Below are positions 34,896 through 43,684 of a DNA stretch of 50,330 nucleotides, in pieces. The position numbers and the translations under genes are program-made. Source of the DNA: Meridianimarinicoccus zhengii (GTDB lineage Bacteria > Pseudomonadota > Alphaproteobacteria > Rhodobacterales > Rhodobacteraceae); the NCBI RefSeq assembly GCF_003254465.1, contig NZ_QDFI01000027.1, positions 1 through 50,330 of the forward strand, read 5' to 3'. The notes beneath the pieces are model-generated. The model was given only the letters and a program-made list of their open reading frames with translations. It was not told the origin of the DNA and did not search any database. The first letter of the stretch is position 1, and each line of letters begins with the position of its first letter.

Positions 34896-35689
34896 TGGGC
34901 GCACGCCTGCACGATGTCGCCCGCTGCCTCGCCGTCCTGACCCTTGCGGCAGGCCTTTCCGGTCGCGCCGACGCACAGGACAGCGTGCAGGCCAACAACC
35001 CCATCGGCAGCCTCACGTCCTTCAACCTGCAGAACCAGTTCATCGGCAACCTGTCCACCGTGGACGAACACGCGAACATCCTGAACTTCCGCCTGATCCA
35101 GCCCTTCACCATCGGCGAGTCCACCTCGATCTCGCGCACTACGGTGCCGCTGACCACGCAGCCGGTGGGGCCGGGGTTCGACCAGCGCACCGGGCTTGGC
35201 GATACGAACGTCTTCGCTGCGCGTCTGTTCGATACCGGCAATCCGAGGGTGACCTTCGGGATCGGGCCAAGCCTGACGATGCCCACGGCGACCGACACGC
35301 GGCTTGGCGGAGAAAAATGGAACCTCGGCATCGCCAACGTGCTGTTCAACGCCAACAGCCCGCGGGTCCAGTTCGGCTACCTGCTGGTCTACGAACAATC
35401 CATCGCGGGGGACGACGACAGGCCGGATGCGGAGCGCGCCTTCTTCCAGCCCTTCGGCATCTATCAACTCGGCGATGGATGGGTTCTGCGATCCACCGGC
35501 GTGTGGCAGTACGATTTCAAGACGGACAACTACGCGACACCGGTCGGATTGGGCGTGGGCAAGGTCGTCCCGTATGAACGAACTGTCGCGAACTTCTTCT
35601 TCGAGCCGCAATACTCGGTATGGCGCGACGGACCCGGCCAGCCGGAATGGGGGGTCTTCTTCGGGATCAATCTTCAACTTCTGAGATAG
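34892..35689 (+). CDS. Exported outer-membrane-type beta-barrel-like protein
   Basis: 265 residues from ATG 34892, overlapping the CaiB stop (ATGATGA). Signal peptide about 1-29, ending GLSGRADAQD. The mature part is rich in alternating polar/hydrophobic strands (NPIGSLTSFNLQNQFIGNL, ILNFRLIQPFTIGE, TRTTVPL-like SISRTTVPLTTQP, GLGDTNVFAARLF) and ends in an aromatic/hydrophobic strand, WGVFFGINLQLLR. This pattern is that of small outer-membrane channels sometimes annotated as transporter or neuromedin-U-like proteins. It is the only intact gene in the decayed block and was presumably co-transcribed with both CaiB-like genes. The specific role is unknown. Confidence 0.65.
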   Translation: MMGARLHDVARCLAVLTLAAGLSGRADAQDSVQANNPIGSLTSFNLQNQFIGNLSTVDEHANILNFRLIQPFTIGESTSISRTTVPLTTQPVGPGFDQRTGLGDTNVFAARLFDTGNPRVTFGIGPSLTMPTATDTRLGGEKWNLGIANVLFNANSPRVQFGYLLVYEQSIAGDDDRPDAERAFFQPFGIYQLGDGWVLRSTGVWQYDFKTDNYATPVGLGVGKVVPYERTVANFFFEPQYSVWRDGPGQPEWGVFFGINLQLLR

Positions 35690-35739
35690 GCACAGGCGAC
35701 GTCTAAATCATCGCTTTCTGACATTGTGAGGGAAACAGA

Positions 35740-38145
35740 ATGACGAAGAAGGACTGGGGAACCGGCAGGGGCATAACGCGGCGCGGGGCGCTCGGCGCGG
35801 GCGTCGGGGCCATCGGGGCCGCACTCGGCGGCGGCATCGCATCCGACGCGCGGGCCGAGCCGTTCCGCGATCCCGAAGGCGCGGCGGGACCGTCGCCCTA
35901 TGCAAGCCTGCGGGTCATCGAAATGAGCCAGACCCTGGCCGGGCGGCTGGCCGGGCAGCTTTTCGCGGACCAGGGCGCAGAGGTCTATCGCGCCGACGCG
36001 CCGCCGGTGGAGGGGCTTGACAACACCTATTTCAATCGCGGCAAGTTCATCGTGCCCGCAGACGCCGTGGACGACACGTCCTCGGCGGACGTGATCATCG
36101 TGGACGGCGAGGCGCCAGTGGACCGCCAGCCGCACCAAATCGTCATGCGCGTGGTTGCGGCCCTGCCCGGCGACGCGGTCTATGGCCACCTTCCCGCCGA
36201 TTGCAGCGAGGACCTGGTGAACGCGCTGGTGGGATTCTTCACCGATATGGCCGTGACCGGGCCGATGCTGGGCCGCCCGGTGATCTATACGCCGCTGCCG
36301 CTCTGTTCCGTCTACGCCGCCACGAACGGCGCCATCGCCGTCGCTGCGGCCCTTGTGGACCGCACCCGCACGGGGCTGGGGCGGGGAGGTGCACGCCTCG
36401 CGCATCGCGGGCGGGCTGTCGGCCATCGGCGCGCTGACGATCACCGAGCACGGGCTGCCGCCGCATCTCAAGCCGATCCAGATCGGTGGCCTTCCGCCGG
36501 GCCTGAGCCCGGAGCAGTTCGTGGAGATCACCCAGAAGGCCGCGGCAGATCCCGCGTGGCAATTGTGGCTGGAGCAGCGGTTCGCCCCGCAGGCGGCGCC
36601 CTATCGCACGTCCGACGGGCAGCTTGTTCTGCCATTGGCGGGTGCCAACCGCCACCTGACGCGTCGGATGCTGGAAGCATTCGATCTTTACTATCGCGCA
36701 CTCGACGGGGGCATGGTCGATGTGTCCCCCTTCGATCCGTTGAATATCGAATACGCGCGCAACAACCTGGCGGACTCGCTGGCGCTGCGGTTCGACCTGA
36801 CCTCGAAACTCGCCGACTGGCTGGAGCCTGTCTTCGCCAGCCGCACCGCCGCCGAGATCGAGGCGTTTCTCGTGGCCAACGACGTGCCGATCACGCGGAT
36901 CAACTCCTTCGCGGAATGGAAACAGGAACGGCAGGCGCGGGAGGCGCGCATCATCACCGATGTCATCGGGACCGGCAACCTGCAGATCGGCATAGGGCTG
37001 CGGGTCGGCCAGCCGGTCGATGCACTGCCGCCACGCGCCACCCCTGTGCCCGAACCGACCGGTGTGACCCCATCGGAAAAGCCGCTGACCGGGTTGAGCA
37101 TGCTGGACCTGAGCAACGTGGTCGCAGGACCGAACAGCGGGTGCATGTTCGCGGAGCTTGGCGTGGGCGTGGCCCAGAGTGTTCCGCCCGAGCCAAACCA
37201 TTCCGTGACCATCGTCGTCGCGTGGAACGGCGAACCGGGCGGCGGCAAGCGCAGCATAATCCTCAACATGCGCACCGAGGAGAGGATGAAGGTCCTTCGG
37301 GATCTCGCCGCCCGCAGCGATTTCGTGCTCAACAATGCCATGGACCAGCAGATGGCGCGGCTCCGGCTCGATCCGGCGTCGCTACACGCGCTCAACCCGC
37401 GGGCCATCGGCTTGCAGATCACCGCGCTGCGGGGTGAACGGTTCGGACCGCGGCACAACCACACGGGATACGACCCGGCGCAGCAGGGCACGACCGGCAT
37501 CATGCACCGGTTCGGCGCGCCGGGGTCCCCAGCTATCACGGTGTGGCGTCGGCGGTGGATTACTTGTGCGGGTATCTTGGCACCTGGGCCGGTGTCACAG
37601 CGCTTTACGCCCGCGAGACGCGCAATGACGGGACCGGTGACTCGGCGGAAACCTCGCTTGCGGTAGCCGCGACGCTCACGCAGCTTACGCTGCAGAAAGG
37701 CGAGCCGCCCGCATCGGCGGTCGGTCCGTTCGCGACGGGCATGACCGAAGGGGCGCGGACCTATCAATTGTCGGACGGCTGGATCTTCGCGCAGGCGGAT
37801 CGGGACATGAGCGCCGATCTCGACGGCATGACGCAGGCCGAGGCGCTGTCCGCGATGGCGGCGCAGGACATTCCGGCCGTACCGGTCCAGACCTGCCGGC
37901 AGGTTGCCGACCGCCATCGGGACGAGCCGACCATCACGGTCCATTTCGAGGCCCGCGAAAGCGACGGCTGGGTGAACGAATGCTTCGCGCCCACATAGTT
38001 CACCTATGACGGGCAGCCCTTCGCGCGACCGACGGCGGCGCCGCGTCTTGGCGCCACCGGACCCGAGATCCTTGCCGAGCTTGGCTATAGCGATGAACAG
38101 ATCGCCCGGATGATCGCCATTGGCGCGGTCGGGCGCACGGAATAG
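35740..38145 (+). pseudogene. Second Tat-signal CaiB/BaiF protein with two frameshifts and an in-frame TAG
   Basis: Start ATG 35740 with a twin-arginine signal (ITRRGALGAGVGAIGAAL, ending SDARAEP). The first CaiB module begins SLRVIEMSQTLAGRLAGQLFADQGAEVYR, cut here to landmark VIEMSQTLAGRLAG. The frame breaks near 36383-36386 (one G too many, between RTRTGLG and EVHASRIAGGLS), again near 37527-37530 (one C too few, between FGAPGSP and SYHGVASAVDY), and an in-frame TAG at 37996-37998 interrupts ECFAPT and FTYDGQPFARP before the true stop at 38145. Total length is 802 codons. A second CaiB N-module (PLTGLSMLDLSNVVAGP) lies in the middle. Three separate lesions make this a convincing pseudogene. 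Confidence 0.85.
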
Positions 38146-38165
38146 GCGCGGGCTTGAGGACAGGC

Positions 38166-39577
38166 ATGTATCGAACTTGGACGAGGAGTAATCCGCGGCG
38201 CAGACACGCGTGCGCCGCGGGACGGGCGTTGGCGGCCGGGGCCTTGTCCCTGGCCGCGCTGGTTTTCGGACAGGCATCCGCGCAGGGCACGCCATCGGCC
38301 GCGAACGGTGTCGTGGTGAACCCCGAGGGCGACCTGCTGATGCCGGGCTCCGTCCTGTCGGACCTGGAACCCCCGCCGCCCCCGCGCCGGACCGAGGTCG
38401 GGCCGATCTTTCCCAACTTCAAGTTTCCCGGTCGGTAGGGTGCCGAGGCGTGGCGGCAATCGCTGGACGACCGCGCCAACCTGCGGATCGGCCTGAGCTA
38501 CCAGCAACTCTACCAGTATGCGACGGAAACCGTGCCCGGGTCCCCCTTCGACACCGCGAACGGGGGCTGGGCGGCGGCGGAGGCCATCTGGACACCCCTC
38601 AACAATGGCTCCGATACCGAAGGGCGGCTGGTCGTGCGGATCGGCTGGTCGTGCGGATCGGCTGGCGCGACAGCATCGGCACCAACGCCATTCCGGCCCA
38701 GTTCGGCGGGCTCAACCTCGGTGCCAACTGGTCGAACTATGAATTCACGACTTGGGACGGCCACACGCGGGTGGAAGACCTGTTCTGGGAACAGCAGCTT
38801 GGGCCGAATTTCAGCTTCCGCATCGGCAACATGATCCCGACCGCGGTCTACAACTTCTCGCGGTTCAAGGATGCGCGGGTGTCCTTCACCGCAAGTCCCT
38901 TCGCTTTCCATGACATGATCCCGCAGCCGACCTTCGGGCTGGGGGCGTCGTTCCGCTGGACGCCCGCACCGCGGACCGATCCCGGCGTCTACGTCGTCGG
39001 CACGATCAACGACATGAACGGCGAACCGGCGGCGAACGGGTTCGACTGGAGCACTGTCGAGGAAGGGCAATTCTTCTACGGGCTGGAGGTCGGCAAGCGC
39101 TGGCGCCGCGAGAACGGCGAATTCGACCACCTCCATGTCAACCTGTTCTACGCGGACGAACGCAGCACGCGGAACCCGGATGTCGCCCCGAACGCGGCGG
39201 GCTGGGGTTTCCGTGTCTACGGCGAAAAGCAGATGGGCCGCATCGTGGGCTTCGGCGGCTATACATACAACACTGCCGAAGGCGGCGGCATTTCAAGCAC
39301 GTTGCATCAGCACGTTGCCACGGCGGGTGTGGCCTATCTCAATCCCTTGCAGATCCGGGGCGAGATCGCTGTCGGCGCCATGTACGCGCGCCCGATCAAG
39401 GACATCATCCCCGGCCTCGCGCAGCGGGACCAATACGGTTTCGAAACCTACTGGCGCCTGCAGGTCACGCCGAACCTGTCGGCAACCCCGGGCGTGCAGG
39501 TCGTCTACGACCCGTCGTTCAACCCGACCGTTGACACGATCATCATCCCGAGCTTCAAGTTCCGGGTCGTCTTCTGA
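38166..39577 (+). pseudogene. OprB-like carbohydrate porin with in-frame TAG and 17-bp tandem duplication
   Basis: Start ATG 38166 (GAGGACA site). Signal peptide with basic head (MYRTWTRSNPRRRH) and cleavage near GQASAQG. An in-frame TAG at 38436-38438 follows FKFPGR; the frame then continues with GAEAWRQSLDDRANLRIGLSYQ, cut here to landmark AEAWRQSLDDR. At 38631-38664 a 17-bp unit is duplicated exactly and shifts the frame; removing one copy gives LVVRIGWRDSIGTNAIPAQFGGL, landmark GWRDSIGTN, and an open frame to the C-terminal strand FKFRVVF. Landmarks of the carbohydrate-selective porin family: WEQQL, RIGNMIPTAVYNF, GEKQMGRIVGF and DTIIIPSF. Restored length is about 464 residues, usual for OprB. 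Confidence 0.82.
38625..38664 (+). repeat. Exact 17-bp tandem duplication inside the porin pseudogene
   Basis: GTCGTGCGGATCGGCTG occurs at 38631-38647 and again at 38648-38664; the flanking CGGCTG at 38625 extends the periodicity. Seventeen is not a multiple of three, so it breaks the porin frame. Confidence 0.88.
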
Positions 39578-39672
39578 TGGTGTATCATGCAGGCGGGACG
39601 CAAGGCGCGCGCCATCGCCACTGACTTCATGCGCATGATCAAAAAGAAAAATTCCAACGAAGAGGACAGACA

Positions 39673-40791
39673 GTGCTACATATCGACCTGCCGACGCGCG
39701 CCGAAATCGACCTCTTGGCCGCGCATCGCGGCGCCCCGGCGATTTCCATCTACCTGCCGACGACCCCGGTGACCCAGGATACGCAGTCGGACCGCATCGC
39801 ACTCAAGAACGCGCTGCGCGAAGCAATCGGCCAGCTGCAGGCGGTGGACACCGCCAAACGCACGATCCTGCCCATCGAGGACGCGGTCGAGGCTCTGGTG
39901 GAAGACGACGATTTCTGGGCCACGCAGGCCAACGGGCTTGCCGTGTTCGTCGCGCCGGATTTCCTGCGCACCTTCCGCCTGCCGAGCCGGCTCGAGACCA
40001 TGGTTCAGGTGTCCGACCGGTTCCATCTCAAGCCCCTGCTGCGGTCGGTGACGTTCCCGCAGGATGCCTATGTGCTGGCGATCAGCGTGGGCGACGTGCG
40101 CCTGATCGAGGTGTCGGCGGACCTGCCGGCCGATACGGTCAAGGTGCCCGGGCTGCCGAGCGATTTCAACGATGCGCTCGGCAAGAAGACGCATCTCGAA
40201 CAGGGCACCATGGGCAAGACTGGCAACATGAGCGAGAACGCCCTGATGAACCGATATTGCCGGGCGGTGGACAGCGCATTGCGCCCGCTGCTGGCCGGGC
40301 AGGAACGGCCGCTGATCGTCGCGGCGAGCGAACCGCTGGCGTCCATCTATCGCGCGGTGTCGAGCTATCCGCACACCACTGCGCAGGTCATCGCGGGCAG
40401 CGTCCAGCGGACGCCTGATCACGAACTTGCCACGGCGGCGCGCAAAATCCTCGATGAACGTCACGCGGATCGCATCGCGTCGCTCGCCGATCTTTACCGC
40501 ACGCGCGAAAACCAGGGCCGGGCCACGGGCGACATCGCGCAGGCGGCGCGCGCGGCCACCTTTGGCGCGATCGACACGCTGGTGGTGGACATGAACGATG
40601 TCGTGCCCGGCACGGTGGACGAGGAAACCGGCGCCGTGACCTTCGCCGATGCGGCGGGGGCCGACAGCTACGGGATCATCGACGAGATCGTGTCGCGTGC
40701 CATGAAGTCGGGTGCGCGCATCTTCTCGGCCCGCAAGGCCGATATTCCGGGCGGGGGCAGCCTTGCGGCGATCCTGCGCTTCCCGGTCTGA
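39673..40791 (+). CDS. Bacterial eRF1-like (baeRF-family) protein
   Basis: 372 residues from GTG 39673, with GAGGACA 3-9 bases upstream. The pattern ISIYLPTTPVTQDTQSDRIALKN, landmark ISIYLPTTP, at the N-terminus, a middle domain ending with NRYCRAVDSALRPLLAGQERPLIVAASEPLASIYR, landmark PLIVAASEPLASIYR, and a C-terminal VDTLVVDMNDVVPG...SGARIFSARKADIPGGGSLAAILRF matches the bacterial archaeo-eukaryotic release-factor superfamily. These proteins share the fold of eRF1/Pelota and are thought to act at ribosomes, perhaps in rescue or modification, but no function is firmly known. It follows the porin pseudogene by 95 bp. It is intact and has normal codon use. Confidence 0.75.
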   Translation: MLHIDLPTRAEIDLLAAHRGAPAISIYLPTTPVTQDTQSDRIALKNALREAIGQLQAVDTAKRTILPIEDAVEALVEDDDFWATQANGLAVFVAPDFLRTFRLPSRLETMVQVSDRFHLKPLLRSVTFPQDAYVLAISVGDVRLIEVSADLPADTVKVPGLPSDFNDALGKKTHLEQGTMGKTGNMSENALMNRYCRAVDSALRPLLAGQERPLIVAASEPLASIYRAVSSYPHTTAQVIAGSVQRTPDHELATAARKILDERHADRIASLADLYRTRENQGRATGDIAQAARAATFGAIDTLVVDMNDVVPGTVDEETGAVTFADAAGADSYGIIDEIVSRAMKSGARIFSARKADIPGGGSLAAILRFPV

Positions 40792-40936
40792 CGATCGGAC
40801 GCAGGATGACGGATCGCGATGCGCGGTGTTGCCCGGTGCGGCGCGGTAGTGTGCACGGGAATGGGCGGTTCTGGTCCCGGACAGGGGCAACCCTGTGCAA
40901 CTGCGTCCTGCGCGCGGATGCAAGGCGAGGCCGGAA

Positions 40937-41896
40937 ATGACCGGTGTCGTGGAAGAAGCAGCGCGGCGGCTTGAAAACCGCTCCCTTGCCCTGTCCATGT
41001 GGGGCAATGTCTTCATGGGTCTGGCCGGGCTCGTGGCGGGCATGCTGGCCAATTCCAACGCCATCATGCTCGATGGGCTGTTCTCTCTCATCGGGTTCGC
41101 CGCCGCGCTTCTGGGTCGGCGCGTCAGCCGGCGGGTGGCGGACGGCCCCGACAAGCTGCGCCCGCTGGGATACGCGGCGGACGAGGCGATCTTTTCCACC
41201 TTCCGAGCGCTGTCGCTGCTGGGCGTTGTGCTGTTCGCCGCGTCGGTGGCGGTGAAGAACATCTACAACTATGCCATCGGGATCGCGCCCGCACCGCTGC
41301 ATTTCGGGCCGATGATGGTCTATTTCGGCGTTGTCGGGGCGACCTGTTTCCTGCTGTGGGCGGCGCATCGCCATGCGTGGCGGAAAACCGGGCGCGTCAG
41401 CGAGATCCTCAAGCTCGAAGGCAAGGCGGCGCTGTTCGACGGGATCATCACCGCGGCGGCGGGCGTCGGGATGGCCGCGATCTTCGTTTGGCAGGACAGC
41501 GTGCTCGCGCCCATCGTGCCGATCGGGGATTCGATCATCCTGCTGCTGCTGTGCCTTGCGGCCACCGGCACCTACATGCAGGATTTCCGCGAGGGTCTCG
41601 GCCAGCTGGCCGGTGTGACCGCCAGCCCCGACAGCATCGCCGCCGCCCGCCGCGCCATTCGGCCCGCCCTCGCCGACGACGGGGGAAAGCTGACCGACGT
41701 GTCGGTACAAAAGACCGGACGCGCCTATCTCGTGACGGTCTATTACGATCCGTTGCGCGCCATCACGGCGGCCGAGATCGACCGGCTGAACCTGCGCCTG
41801 ATCGCCGATGTGCGGCAGGTCCTGCCCGGCGCGGACGTGTTCGTGCTGGTCACGGAATTCACCCGGCGCTGGCCTGACGACCTCGATCCCGGCTGA
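40937..41896 (+). CDS. Cation diffusion facilitator (CDF) family transporter
   Basis: 319 residues from ATG 40937; the frame is open to 40895 but without a ribosome site. Five to six membrane spans with the CDF features: LANSNAIMLDGLFSLIGFAAALL in TM2, landmark MLDGLFSLIG, and LFDGIITAAAGVGMAAIF in TM5, landmark FDGIITAAAGVG, where the Asp residues line the metal site. A cytoplasmic C-terminal domain (SVQKTGRAYLVTVYYD...ADVFVLVTEF) follows. The usual HxxxD pairs appear only partly (DG in both helices, His lacking), so the metal may be Mn2+, Fe2+ or Mg2+ rather than Zn2+. It exports a divalent cation. No operon partner is evident. Confidence 0.8.
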   Translation: MTGVVEEAARRLENRSLALSMWGNVFMGLAGLVAGMLANSNAIMLDGLFSLIGFAAALLGRRVSRRVADGPDKLRPLGYAADEAIFSTFRALSLLGVVLFAASVAVKNIYNYAIGIAPAPLHFGPMMVYFGVVGATCFLLWAAHRHAWRKTGRVSEILKLEGKAALFDGIITAAAGVGMAAIFVWQDSVLAPIVPIGDSIILLLLCLAATGTYMQDFREGLGQLAGVTASPDSIAAARRAIRPALADDGGKLTDVSVQKTGRAYLVTVYYDPLRAITAAEIDRLNLRLIADVRQVLPGADVFVLVTEFTRRWPDDLDPG

Positions 41897-41986
41897 TGCC
41901 GCCGCGCGGTGCGCCGGTTCCGGGCGACCTGGCGCGGGCGGTGGGCAGGGTGGTCCGCACCAACGGGGGAACATGCCGCATGCGTA

Positions 41987-43681
41987 TCAATTCGTCTTCA
42001 CGATCCCCGAGAACCCGGCCACGGCCAGAAGCCCGAGCGCCACGCCCGCAGCTGTCTGGAAATACATGAACCACTTGCCTGCATTCCCGATTTCGCTCCG
42101 CGTGTCGGGCGACCAGTAATTCACTTGCCCGCCACCAAGGCCAGGTAGGAGCGCATCCGCCGACAGCATCGCCGCGTTGAATTTCGGGTAGGCCGATGCT
42201 TCGGGCTGGCGGCGATAGCAGGCGAGCTGCGTCTCGGCGGGCCGCGCCAGGCCTTCGCGGTTCTGCCCCACCGACGCGAGGGTCGTGCCTGTTCCGGCGG
42301 GCGTCGCGCACAGCACCCATTCGGGCGAGCGCAGGATCACGGGCGCGTTCGGGCGCAGCGCCCCCTCATCGTCGAGATGCGCATAGACACCTGTCCCCGT
42401 GACCCAGATCAGCAGGATCCAGAACATGGCCCGCAGGGGTTTGCGCCCATAGCCCACGGTCAGGCCCATCAACCCGTCGATCAGCGCCAGCCGCAGCCGG
42501 GTAAGGGGATTGCGGGCGCGGCGGCGGCGGGCGCGGCGGGCTAGCCGTTCCTTCGTGACCAGCACGCGGCGCTTGTCCTCGTCATGGCCCATCTGGCCGA
42601 GAACGGCAGCGAGTTGTTCATAGGGCTGCGGCCAGAAATCCTCGCCCCAGCGTTCCGGGGTCTGGCGTGCCAGCCAGTCGAGCCGCGTGCGCGCCTCGAT
42701 CGCGCCGCCCAAGAGCGCCCCGTAAAGGCAGCGGTTGAGACGCAGGTCACCCTTGGCGGGCCAACATGCCGGATCGTCGAGGATCGCCCCGAGATTGGCG
42801 CCGTTGAGACTGAGCGTCCCGTTGATCCGGGCGCCCTTTCGCAGGAACAGCGCGCCCTTCACGACTGTGCGGTCCAGATGCGCCGCCATGTCGCCGGGGT
42901 GGGAGATCTGCGCGCCGGTGAGGTTCACATCCCCGCCGACCTGCGCGGTGACGAGCGAAACCCCGCCCGTGATCACGGCCACGCGCAGCACCACATCGCC
43001 TTCGACCTGCACGGAATCGGAATCGAGAACCATGCCATCGGCCCGGTGGAGCGTGGCCCCGGTCAGGTCCAGATCGCCGCCGATGCGCGCGCCGGGCAAG
43101 GCAAATCGGCCCGCGACCGTCGCCCCGCGCAGGAACACGCCGCCCCGCACCGCGCAGCGTTCCGCGACACAGGCCGACCCCTCTGCGTAGTCCAGCGTGC
43201 TGCCGTCCAACACGAGATCGCCGCCGATCCGGCTGCCCGTAAGGGAAACCGGCCCGCGCACGGTGGCCCCGCGGAACAGAAGGTCGCCGCGCGCCTCCAG
43301 CCGGTTGGCATCAAAGCCCGGCAGGTCCGAGCCGTCGAAGGCCAGCGTATCGATGATCGCGGAGCGCAGGACGGGTGTGCGCTCGAACCGGCAGTCGAGC
43401 AGTCCGATGTCGCGCGGCACGCGGCAGCCTTCGAGGTCCAGAACGCCCGTGATCCATGCCCCGCTCAGGCGCAGGCCCTTTTCGTGCATGCGCGGTGCGT
43501 CGGGGTGCCCGAGCAGCAGGAAGCGCACAAGGTCCGCGCGCACGCGACAGGTCTCGTCACCCGCGTCGGGCAGGCCCCCGGCACCGATCCGGTCGGACTT
43601 GCCCGTCCCGATACCGTCGACCATCACGATCTCGGCCGGACCGAGCGCCCCGAACCGTGCCAGTCCCGCCTTGTCGGTCAT
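41987..43681 (-). CDS. Membrane-anchored protein with N-terminal beta-helix-like repeats
   Basis: 564 residues. Residues 60 to about 330 are made of short repeats of about 20 residues with a G-x-L/V-x-L-x-G-A core (GDLLFRGATVRGPVSLTGSRIGGDLVLDGSTL style, landmarks GPVSLTGSRIGGDLVL, GDLDLTGATL, GDVNLTGAQI, GTLSLNGANLG), which should form a right-handed beta-helix like pentapeptide or bactofilin proteins. A basic segment (RLARRARRRRARNPL) precedes two membrane spans near 435-455 and 540-560 with a loop of about 90 residues between them. Similar proteins are sometimes labelled membrane-associated oxidoreductase, but I see no cofactor motif. It is three bases from the M20 peptidase gene. Function unknown; a scaffold or envelope sensor is plausible. 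Confidence 0.65.
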   Translation of the reverse strand: MTDKAGLARFGALGPAEIVMVDGIGTGKSDRIGAGGLPDAGDETCRVRADLVRFLLLGHPDAPRMHEKGLRLSGAWITGVLDLEGCRVPRDIGLLDCRFERTPVLRSAIIDTLAFDGSDLPGFDANRLEARGDLLFRGATVRGPVSLTGSRIGGDLVLDGSTLDYAEGSACVAERCAVRGGVFLRGATVAGRFALPGARIGGDLDLTGATLHRADGMVLDSDSVQVEGDVVLRVAVITGGVSLVTAQVGGDVNLTGAQISHPGDMAAHLDRTVVKGALFLRKGARINGTLSLNGANLGAILDDPACWPAKGDLRLNRCLYGALLGGAIEARTRLDWLARQTPERWGEDFWPQPYEQLAAVLGQMGHDEDKRRVLVTKERLARRARRRRARNPLTRLRLALIDGLMGLTVGYGRKPLRAMFWILLIWVTGTGVYAHLDDEGALRPNAPVILRSPEWVLCATPAGTGTTLASVGQNREGLARPAETQLACYRRQPEASAYPKFNAAMLSADALLPGLGGGQVNYWSPDTRSEIGNAGKWFMYFQTAAGVALGLLAVAGFSGIVKTN

Positions 43682-43684
43682 CGG

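Noticed and set aside
37996-38438. Amber readthrough or recoding (pyrrolysine-like) in the CaiB and porin genes
   Set aside because: No suppressor tRNA or pyl genes in the window, and both genes also carry frameshifts, so ordinary decay is simpler.
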